Assembly (NCBI RefSeq): GCF_001039355.2
Contig: NW_019775642.1
Span: 2,846 to 30,809 of the forward strand
DNA: 27,964 nt
DNA from: Lingula anatina
Taxonomy: Eukaryota; Brachiopoda; Lingulata; Lingulida; Lingulidae
Direction of reading: 5' to 3'
Position 1 is the stretch's first letter; each line of letters opens with the position of its first letter. The notes beneath the pieces were generated by a model, which ran no database searches, was not told the DNA's origin, and was given only the letters and a program-made list of their open reading frames with translations. The translations under genes and the position numbers were made by a program. Shown here one piece after another: positions 10,378 through 18,430 of the stretch.

Positions 10378-10520
10378 GCATTCTGCACCAGGAAATAATC
10401 AAAAATGACGTATGGCACGCTTATGAAGGTGTGATAGTTTCAAAATGGTGAATAATGCTCAATTTGAAAATGGCGTATGAGGGCCATCTTGGATTTGAGG
10501 CACAAATTTTAAGAAACAAA
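10378..10520 (-). repeat. Internal diverged copy of the terminal repeat, right side
   Basis: It contains ggccatcttggatttgagg at 10482-10500 and the matching tail word ctgcaccaggaaataat at 10382-10398, in the same order as the right terminal repeat. Confidence 0.7.
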
Positions 10521-10684
10521 TAATGTATTCTGCACCAGAAAATAATATAAAACGACGTACATTGTATTACTCATTTACAAAGATGTAGTACATGTAGTTT
10601 CAAAATAGTGAATTATGCTCAAGTTCAAAATGGTTTTGGTGGCCATCTTGGATTTGAGGGATAAAACGGCCACCAATGGCCTCC
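10521..10684 (-). repeat. Right terminal inverted repeat
   Basis: Reverse complement of the left terminal repeat with scattered mismatches. It shares the words ccaagatggcc, ttacatctttgtaaatgag (with variants) and ggtgcagaatacatta. Confidence 0.85.
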
Positions 10685-11304
10685 ATAATGGTAAAAATGT
10701 GTTTTTTTTTTTTGCTCATAATATAGTCCAATAGCAATGGTATATAACAAAAATTTGCATTGAGATATATCTGACTACGGGTTATCAATATCCATGGTTT
10801 TGCAGCGTTCACACATATGTGGTAGGCACTTAAAACACCCTCTTTGTCCATTCAAATCACCTACTATCACCAAAACAATATCAAAAATGACTTTTTCACC
10901 CCCAAAATAGTAGGAATCGATATATATATCAAGTATATATAGACCAAACGCTTCAAAATTCAACATAAAATAGCAAAATTATGTCCACTTTCAAAATGGC
11001 GGGTGGCCGCCATCTTGGATTTGAGGCACAAAATGGCCACCAATTGCTTACAAATGATCAAAAATGGGTTCCTTGTCCCTAATTTAGTCAGGTTTGATAA
11101 TCTATACATGTTTCTAGGCCAAGGGAATATGAAATATTATATATTTTGGCACCTAATTTGCATAATTTATGCTAATTTATGAATCGATAGAGCGCGTCTC
11201 TTTGGATAAAAAAATTTTCTTTTGGCCAAAGGAACATTTATGCCAAGTTAGATATTTGTAGTATAAAATGCAGCGTTTGACCCCTTAACAAGCCTACTAT
11301 TTGT
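10685..11304. other. Non-coding stretch with another copy of the transposon terminal motif
   Basis: No gene is seen. 10990-11045 repeats the ggtggccgccatcttggatt ... aaaatggccaccaatt motif outside the 8251-10684 element, so a second related insertion or remnant lies here. 10920-10940 is a TA-rich simple stretch. Confidence 0.5.
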
Positions 11305-12688
11305 ATCTTTTGTTATTGTGAAAGGAAGTTCGAAAATCTTCGGGCATTCATTTTCCTCCAAATTTAACAACCCCTTCCATTTATTCATACGTTTTGACAT
11401 CTCAAGAACACCTACTTTACTTAAAGTTTTATAATAAATCTTTGAGCCTTTTGAACAACCTGACAGCAACAATATATGATTAGGAATTAAAGGAGTGGAC
11501 ATTTTACTAAATTTTTCAGCAATACCACCAAGCCATTCTTTCATGGCTGAGATAATTCCATGGTGTTCGACAAAATTTGTGTCAATACCGTGGATATCCC
11601 TGAACGCAGTGAAGTCATAGAACTCTCCAGAGTCCAGGAGTAGATCATTAACAAATCTAATGTTTTGTCATACCACGATGTATAGAAGACAGGTTTATTT
11701 CCAATAAGTATATTTTCATTTAGAAAGAGTGGAATGTTACCAAAATCCTTGATTTTATTGGCCATTACTGTACCACAGAGTTCTTTCCAGGCTGCTAAGG
11801 CATCAATCCAGAATCTATTTTTTATGTTTTTCAAGATTTTTGAGATATATTCTGTACCACATGTGATTAGTTTTTCAGTGTCTACATATTTAGATGTAAT
11901 ATTTTTCCATTCTTTATTTTCGAACATAAGTCTTCTTACCCATGGAATTTTTAACTATTTTATATGCCTCACGCTTACCACCCTCAAGCCCCCAGCTTTA
12001 TAATCTCTTATAATGATATTGCTTTTAATTTTATCAGGTTTATTATTCCAGAGAAAAGAAAAAAGACACTTTTCTAATTTTTTAATCTGTTTTTCCTCTG
12101 GGTTTAGGAGCAATATAAATATATGGTTCAATACCGGCAAGGCTAATGTTTTTATTACTGTTATTTTACCAATTGGTGTTATATTTCTTACTCTCCACTG
12201 ATTAATTATTTTTTTTTTCATGGAAGTTAATTTGGTCCCCATATTTTGTTTCGTTATCTTACCTAAATCTACGTCAAATTCTATCCCTAGCATTTTGAAA
12301 CTTGTTTTTCCCCAAACTAATCTATATTTTGGGCAGAGGATATCTTTAGAGTATCACTTTGACCCATTCCATATAACTTCAGTTTTAGAGAGATTAAAAT
12401 GCAGACCGGAGATCTTCGAAAATTTATCCAAGACAAACATACATTCATTCAGTGACTTTTCACTCCCGTCAAGTATAAGAGTAGTGTCATCTGTATATAA
12501 TGAAATTATTAATTCTTTTGCACCTATATTAATACCCTTTATATTGTCATTTTTTCGTATAAACGCCGCCAATATTTCGGCGCATAGAATAAAGAGATAG
12601 GGTTAGAGGGGATCCCCCTGACGGCATCCTCTATTAATTTTAAAGAATTCCTACATATCCCCCCCCCCCTTGATTTACTGTAGCAGAG
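11305..12688 (-). mobile_element. L1/Tx1-like LINE, reverse transcriptase and C-terminal part (3-prime portion)
   Basis: One minus-strand frame holds SATVNQGG, EFFKINRGCRQGDPL, PYLFILCAEILAAFIRK, the catalytic SLYTDDTTLILDG, GLHFNLSKTEVIWNG, LGIEFDVDLGKI, FSFLWNN, AGGLRVV and WVRRLMFENKEW. It is interrupted by only four stops (TAG 12651-12653, TAA 12603-12605, TGA 12354-12356, TAG 11955-11957) and one frameshift near 11660 (WYDKT to NIRFVNDLLLDSGEFYDF). The RT catalytic box is YTDD rather than the commoner YADD. After ITKDT (about 11300) the expected continuation of the C-terminal region is not seen, so the 3-prime end is missing or displaced. The 5-prime continuation is at 15234-15297, beyond an inserted transposon. 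Confidence 0.92.
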
Positions 12689-12962
12689 ATCCCAGCAGGC
12701 ATAGTTGCGTTGGATCAACGTTGAAAACAGGTTGATACATTGAATTGCCGTTGATCTACCTAAATTCAACGTAAAATCAACGTTGATCCAGCCACGTCGA
12801 AACACCGTCATAATGTGACGTTGACTCAACGTTGCATTTTGGTCATTGACACAGCCTTGCAGACATGGATTATATTTTAAAATATTAATTGTTGAAAACG
12901 TGATACTTTCTTTATCAATACTGTAACTAACTTTATCAAAATAATCAAAAAAAGTGTTAAAA

Positions 12963-13073
12963 GTAAAAGTGACAGTTGTTTTGTGTCTTTAGTGAACTAG
13001 TGAATTTTCTTAACTTGNGTAAAAGTGACAGTTGTTTTGTGTCTTTAGTGAACTAGTGAATTTTCTTAACTTG
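12963..13073 (+). repeat. Exact 55-bp direct duplication around a single N
   Basis: 12963-13017 and 13019-13073 are identical and meet at the N at 13018. This is most likely an unresolved overlap at an assembly gap. Confidence 0.92.
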
Positions 13074-13101
13074 TTATTCAGAAATACATTCCAATAAACT
13101 G

Positions 13102-13865
13102 AATAAAGGGTACCGGAGAAGATCAGCATTGGTCAGAATTGTGCCGGAAGTGACGTGTAGTGGTGTAAGACGTAAAGTTGAGTGGTCATTTTTAGCTGGA
13201 GGTGAACGGGAGAGAAGACATGGACTCGGAGAAAAAAGCAGTTTTTCAAACAACATGGTAAGATGATATTTCTTCTTTATGCATTTTGGGCAGAGAATAC
13301 TTGTAGAAATAATAGGCACATGATATGAAAACGTGACACGGAACTTGAAGGTGCAAAATCGTGGTTAATTTGCAGACAACTTGTTTTGAAATACAAGCTG
13401 CATCGACCACCAGCGCGACAAAGAGCGTAAAGGGAAGGGAATTCCCGGGAGGCTATAAATCGTTGTCATTTAGAATTTTGACATTTATATAATCTGATAT
13501 ATCCATATCTAAGTATTTTTGGGTGTTTTATGGTATGTGCTGCAATTACAATGATGTTTTAGAGTTCTTGAAGGACCTTGTGAAAACCAGGAAGTAGTTC
13601 GTAACTAACAACTGAATCGTACCGATCTACGACTGCTATGCAAAGATGTATCTTTTTTTAAAGAATGTGATGAATTGTAAGATCTTTATATGTCCATCTG
13701 ACATGAAATTCCACACATATGATCACACTAATACAGGGGCGGACAGAAAAATTAAATACCCGTCAATGTAAACTTGAAAATCTGACCGTCTTCCGGAAGA
13801 CCCAGAAGACGGCCTAAATCCGCCCCTGACTAATACACCTTTCACACCAGGGTAGCCACTAATCA
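13102..13865 (+). repeat. Left arm of long internal inverted repeat
   Basis: From ataaagggtaccggag to ggtagccactaatca. It pairs with 14174-14844. It is longer than its partner because it carries the 95-bp mini-element plus a 7-bp duplication (13734-13835). The arms differ by scattered substitutions and small indels. Confidence 0.92.
13734..13828. mobile_element. 95-bp hAT-like mini-element (MITE)
   Basis: Perfect 10-bp terminal inverted repeats, CAGGGGCGGA and TCCGCCCCTG. The flanking duplication is ACTAATA (13727-13733 and 13829-13835), or 8 bp ACTAATAC if the first C is counted as target. The other arm of the inverted repeat keeps the unoccupied site near 14196-14217. CAGGGGCGG termini and 7-8 bp duplications are usual for hAT-derived MITEs. 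Confidence 0.9.
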
Positions 13866-14173
13866 CAAGTACGCAACAGGCATTTAATGGCATCTTACAA
13901 GATCTTCCCAAAAAGATGAGAAGAGAATTCAGGTGAGCCGATCACAAAGCTAACAGGTAATTAAGAATAGCTCTAAGTTACTAATAATTGACATTATTAT
14001 GCAATACTCAGTTGGAAAAGCGATTCTGACAGGTAGATAAGATATAAAATGACCAGTTTCTCAAGGCTATTGAATTACAGCCCGAGGAAATTGATTGCCA
14101 GTCTCTTTTGCTAGTCATTTTTAGCTCAGATAAGAGGCTGTCAGAATGTCACCTTTGTCTTGGCATTTGTCAC

Positions 14174-14844
14174 TGATTAGTGGCTACCCCGGTGTAAAAG
14201 ATGTATTAATGTGATCATATGTGTGGAATTCCATGTCAGATGGACATATAAAGATAAAAAAAAAATCGTCAAAATATTTAAAAATAGATACATCTTTGCA
14301 CAGTAGTTGTGGATCGCTACGACTCAGTTGTCAGTTACGAACTACTTCCTGGTTTTCACAAGGTCCTTCAAAGACCCTAAAACATCGTTTTAATTGCAGC
14401 CCATACCATAAAACACCCAAAAATACTTACATGTAGATATGGACACATCAGATTACATAAATGCCAAAATTCCACATGACAACGATTTATAGCCTCCCGG
14501 GAATTCTTTTCCCTTTACGCTCTTTGTCGCGCTGGCGGTCGATGCAGCCTGTATTTCAAAACAAGTTGTCTGCAAATTGACCATGATTTTGCACCTTCAA
14601 GTTCCGTGACACGTTTTCATATCATGTGCCTATTGTTTCTATAAGTATTCTCTGCCCCAAATGCATAAAGATAAAATGTTATCTTACCGTGTTGTTAGAA
14701 TAACTGCTTTTTTTCCAAGCCCACGTCTTCATTCCCATTCACCTCCAGCTAAAAATGAACCCCTCAGCTTTACGTCTTACACCACTACACGTCACTTCCG
14801 GCACAATTCTGACCAATGCTGATTTTCTCCGGTACCCTTTATTC
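14174..14844 (-). repeat. Right arm of long internal inverted repeat
   Basis: Reverse complement of 13102-13865 without the mini-element. The spacer between the arms is about 308 bp (13866-14173) and has no visible symmetry of its own. Confidence 0.92.
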
Positions 14845-14966
14845 CTTGCAAGGTCAGCTAACACTAGGATGAATAAGTTGCTGTAAATGTGATGGAGTGA
14901 ATTAATAAAGTTAACAGTTCTTGGTAACCTGTTATACATAGACATGTTGAGGTGACTGTGACTTTG

Positions 14967-14968
<2 letters not shown>

Positions 14969-15000
<32 letters not shown>
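14969..15000. repeat. (AC)16 microsatellite
   Basis: Sixteen AC units followed by ATATAT, inside the right half of the transposon and absent from the left half. Confidence 0.95.
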
Positions 15001-15006
<6 letters not shown>

Positions 15007-15233
15007 TAATCTAAACCTTGGGAATTTGAACTTAAAGGCCATACTTTTATACCCTACCCTCAGGTCATTTCAATGTCTTTTCATGCAAGAATGTTGTCTA
15101 ACAACTGGGGTTGATACAATGTTGTTATCTGAGGTTGAGTCAACTTTCAAATCCAATTTTTATCCAACGTCTTATCAACGTTATGGTTCAACGTTGTTTC
15201 AATGTTAAAACAACATATTTTGCCCGCTGGGAT

Positions 15234-15297
15234 GTCATTGTAGGGCAATGATACCCATCTCCTGACTGAATCACCAAAGTTAAAAAAGGTCAGAACC
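15234..15297 (-). mobile_element. L1/Tx1-like LINE, displaced 5-prime piece
   Basis: Minus strand: FNFGDSVRRWVSLPYNDI. Joined to 12688 (SATVNQGG) it restores YNDISATVNQGG, the standard stretch before RGCRQGDPLSPYLF in L1-type reverse transcriptases. Similarity fades at about 15297, which is probably the 5-prime truncation point of the LINE. Confidence 0.88.
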
Positions 15298-15413
15298 TTT
15301 TGAATGAATGACCAAGGAGGAGCAACAGAAATTACTTTTTCCTATAGTAATGTCCAGTTTTACCGAGAAATTGAATCTATGTAATGCATGTAGCTCTTTC
15401 TTTGCGGTTACAG

Positions 15414-15530
15414 GATTCATTCACGATCGCACAAAATGCTGCAAAAACTCAGAGGACGGCCATAAAAAACATGGTCATGAGCCTGATGAATTTATCATTT
15501 GTGCCGTGTCATGAAGAGGAGTTTGGAAAG
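15414..15530 (+). CDS. Predicted exon of the unrecognised gene
   Basis: 39 open codons between a pyrimidine-rich acceptor (tagctctttctttgcggttacag region) and AAG|gtgggt. Confidence 0.45.
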
Positions 15531-16131
15531 GTGGGTTTTTCGAGACAAAGCAAGCATTCGTTTCATTAAATCTGTTTTACTTGACATATTCATCAATTAT
15601 AGCAAGAGCATCCTCTTTGTACTAGTTCGTCCTGTATTCACAGTTATAAGCATCAAACAAACTTTCAGGCTATATCAAGCTAAATTAGCAGAAATTGTCA
15701 TTAGCTACGTACTTGGATCATAAACGAAAATTGTCAAAAAACCTGGATGTATATAGGTGTTCATCAGTCTAATGTAAGTAGATGTTGTTACTCGCTGACC
15801 GCGAGGTGATATATCAATCTAGTCCAAAAGGTTCATGGAAAGTGTGTGATTCACAAAACATCATTTCAGAAATTGCAAAATAATGCTGCAGCTGGTGAAA
15901 AAACACACCATCCAATGATAGATACACTACTCGATTACGTAAAGTTCAAGCAATGCAGTCTGGCTGTAGAAGATCTTGGAGCCCTGCTGGAGGTACTTTT
16001 GTAAAAAGTTTGATGTTTTTAATGGTTATATTGAACCACAACGACAAACTAGAGTTTAATAATAGGCTAGATGCTACAGGACTAATTTGTTTTGTCCCCA
16101 GGTGCATATATTTGGTTTAACAATTTCATAA
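15414..16131 (+). CDS. Unrecognised plus-strand gene, last three coding exons (predicted)
   Basis: Three candidate exons, all phase 0, join into one frame of 90 codons: 15414-15530 (DSFTIAQNAAKTQRTAIKN ... PCHEEEFGK), 15870-15992 (KLQNNAAAGEKTHHPM, DTLLDYVKFKQCSLAVEDLG) and 16102-16131 (VHIFGLTIS, stop). Splice sites are good: gcggttacag, AAG|gtgggt, catttcag, GAG|gtactt, tttgtcccccag-like tttgtccccag. AATAAA signals follow at 16522 and 16556. The peptide looks helical and partly amphipathic; I recognise no family. Upstream exons would lie beyond the transposon complex. The evidence is splice grammar and frame continuity only, so this could be chance or a pseudogene. Confidence 0.45.
15870..15992 (+). 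CDS. Predicted exon of the unrecognised gene
   Basis: 41 open codons between catcatttcag and GAG|gtactt, in phase with the previous exon. Confidence 0.45.
16102..16131 (+). CDS. Predicted terminal coding exon
   Basis: Ten codons including TAA after the strong acceptor ttgttttgtccccag. It is in phase, but short enough to be fortuitous. Confidence 0.35.
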   Translation: MHIFGLTIS

Positions 16132-16521
16132 AATTGATCAATGTATGGCGATCTATTACAAGTGGTTGTCCTATAAAACCAAGGGGTTTTGACATTGTGA
16201 GCGCATAATTTAGCGGCAAGTGCAAAAATGGACATTTTAGCCTTGTTGTCAAATTTTAATCTGTAATTTCACAAATTTACATTCCAAACATCTGCGAATT
16301 GACCGAAATTATTATTTAAAATAAGATGATTGATTTTAAAGGTTAAGAAACAAACAATTTATTCATAATCATAATTCAAGCATAGACTACTTCTCTTTAA
16401 TGGCGTTTCAAATCGGTTCAAATTGGCTTTATTGGTATAACTTTCTGAATATTGTGCTTAAAAAACGGTTCAAACTTCTGCAAATAACAGATATGTACCA
16501 TTAGGCTACACTTTTTATTTT

Positions 16522-16561
16522 AATAAAAACTAGTTTAAAATATGTATGCCCTGCAAATAAA
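16522..16561 (+). terminator. Candidate polyadenylation signals
   Basis: Two AATAAA hexamers, at 16522-16527 and 16556-16561, about 390-430 bp after the predicted stop. The hexamer is common in AT-rich DNA, so the support comes mainly from position. Confidence 0.3.
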
Positions 16562-17056
16562 GTCGTTGAGATAAAAAACTTACATATTGGTTAATACATG
16601 AATTTTAGATTTTCAAAAAACTTTCTTGACTTATACAGTGGATAACTATTCACTGAAACCATAAATGTCATGTATAAATCTATTATTTCAAGAAATTACA
16701 ATGTCTACACAGTAATATTTTCATATCCATCTTTATTGCTTTCAACATATACTCACCTTACAAAAAGTTTGACCCCATGGACTATTTCTGCATAACAACT
16801 AGAATATTTAGAACGTGTGAAAATATTTGAAATGCACTCGGAATTTTTAGAATGCTCTTTGAATATCCAGGAATGCACAAAGAATTGTCTTTCCGACGGC
16901 ATTCTTGCTCATTCTGCCTCTAGTGTAACGGGGGTATAATTATTCTACGCCTGTGAAATCTCATAGTTTTTACTCCCAAAGCAAGCAGGTTCGCCATTTT
17001 TGATGATTTAACAGCAGTTTAGCAGATTTAGCCCGCCTATTTCGAGCGGACAACTT
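16562..17056. other. Non-coding stretch
   Basis: AT-rich DNA with no gene seen on either strand. Confidence 0.5.
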
Positions 17057-17190
17057 TATCCTCTGGATAAGCTGATTTATCCCCTGGATAAAGCTATCCA
17101 CTGTTGATGAAACGCACTATCCTCTGGATATCTCTATCCAGAGGATAGCGACCATTTTTATCCAGAGGATAGCACTATCCAGTCTTGATG
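17057..17190. repeat. Cluster of tatcc-ctctggata motifs with a hairpin
   Basis: TATCCTCTGGATA at 17057 and 17118, TATCCCCTGGATA at 17078, and the inverted form TATCCAGAGGATA at 17134 and 17158, with half-copies at 17094 and 17176. 17118-17146 is a perfect 13-bp-stem inverted pair with a 3-base loop. Two copies of TTGATGAAAC lie between and after them. It resembles the core of a small palindromic transposon ending near gaaaccgggccc. Confidence 0.8.
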
Positions 17191-17899
17191 AAACCGGGCC
17201 CAAACGATTAGGTTGTATGAGACCCATTCAGAGGGTAAGACAACACCCTAATCAAACAGACACATGCGCAAGATTTCCTAGGTAAGAGCGACTGAAGAAG
17301 ACCATACCCAGCGAAGAAAAATGTTGACGCGCCTTTCTTGCGATCGTAAAAACGTTTCATGGCATTGTAAAACTTGACTGCAACATTTAACAAGAATAAG
17401 GCAAACCATATTTCTGAATTTACCATCAGCAAACCTTTGCACATTCACCGTTAATTTCACATTTGCTTTATTACAAATACTCTTTATTTTATCCTCAAAC
17501 AAGAACAGATAGAGACTGAGTGTAATGTCCTCAAAGTTTGCACGGTTTACTGCATGTTTTCACATAATAAAATTATATTTTCAATCCACAATTGTCATCA
17601 GTTACGTTATAAAGCGGCATGATTACTGCAATCTATCCTCAGAGGCTCCAGTTAGTCCATGCCCACTGTTAAGGTTTGGCCCGTCTTAGCTGTTATGCAA
17701 CATCGGCGGTGATAGGGTTTTACTTTTTTGACTAGAGCACGCGCTCATCATAGTCTATCATAGTTATGTTCTGATCATTAAAAGTCACTAATTTCGGTCC
17801 ACTCCACAATCCGATTCAGGAAATGACGTAACCGCAGAGGTCGCATTGTCCAATGGCATGGCTTCTTTTTCGTAATGGGAGGTTAGAGTGGACCGATTT
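17191..17899. other. Non-coding stretch
   Basis: No supported gene. Open frames of 74-78 codons on the minus strand have no domain and overlap each other in different frames. Confidence 0.45.
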
Positions 17900-18430
17900 A
17901 AACATCAGAGGTGGAATTTGGATATACGGTTTGATTTTGCGTATGCCATGCACGGAATTTACAAACGAGCGACGGGATGATGTAGCCTGCAATATTTGCG
18001 GTAAGCGTGCCAAGTTTTAGGCCGCTCCGATGCCTGGCAGTATTTTATTTCGATTATTCTGTTTAAAATTGTTTATTCTTGTTTCACAAGCTTACTCTAT
18101 TTTATTGTCTCTATGGAGGTATATGGGGACTTTACGACATTCGGTTTGAAGGCTTTAACCACTTGTTATNAAACATCAGAGGTGGAATTTTGATTTACGG
18201 TTTGATTGATGCACGGAATTTACAAACGAGCGACGGGATGATGTAGCCTGCAGTATTAGCGGTAAGCGTGCCAAGTTTTAGGCCGCTCCGATGCCGGGCA
18301 GTATTTTATTTCGATTATTATGTTGGAACTGGATTTTTCTTGTTTCACAAGCTTCTTCTATTTTATTGTCTCTATGGAGGTATATGGGGACTTTACGACA
18401 TTCGGTTTGAAGGCTTTAACCACTTGTTAT
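17900..18430 (+). repeat. Direct duplication of about 265 bp separated by a single N
   Basis: 17900-18169 and 18171-18430 both run from aaacatcagaggtggaat to aaccacttgttat, with several substitutions and a small indel, and meet at the N at 18170. Probably two alleles placed in tandem by the assembler. Confidence 0.88.

Larger units (their letters stand above)
8251..10684. mobile_element. DNA transposon with long terminal inverted repeats
   Basis: The left end (ggaggccattggtggccg) and the reverse complement of the right end match for about 160 bp (8251-8410 against 10521-10684). Each then continues into further diverged copies of the same terminal sequence, giving multiple subterminal repeats. 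The flanks are TAA on the left and A-TAA on the right, so the target duplication is TA or TAA (unresolved). No recognisable transposase is left: the longest frames on both strands carry no domain I know, so this is non-autonomous or decayed. It lies in the intron upstream of the HRDIK kinase exon. The superfamily is not assigned; TA suggests Tc1/mariner and TAA suggests Harbinger. Confidence 0.8.
12691..15231. mobile_element. Non-autonomous DNA transposon (ISL2EU-like termini) inserted in the LINE
   Basis: The left end is cccagcaggcatagttgcg and the right end, reverse-complemented, is cccagcgggcaaaatatg. Both ends continue with many variants of caacgttga. It is flanked by AT on both sides (12689-12690 and 15232-15233); removing the element plus one AT restores the LINE reading frame, so a 2-bp AT target duplication is well supported. 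The CCCAGC termini, the TTGAxxxAACGTTG subterminal repeats and the AT duplication match ISL2EU-type (PIF/Harbinger-related) elements as I recall them; the superfamily is an inference. No transposase is encoded. The interior is a long inverted repeat. Confidence 0.85.

Noticed and set aside
12220-12600. 126-codon plus-strand ORF
   Set aside because: Antisense shadow of the LINE reverse transcriptase.
13723-13911. 62-codon minus-strand ORF in the hairpin arm
   Set aside because: It exists only because the 95-bp mini-element was inserted; the other arm has no matching frame.
15308-15514. 68-codon plus-strand ORF with Cys/His-rich end
   Set aside because: It crosses the acceptor at 15413 in a frame different from the predicted exon; the exon frame fits the splice sites and the next exon better.
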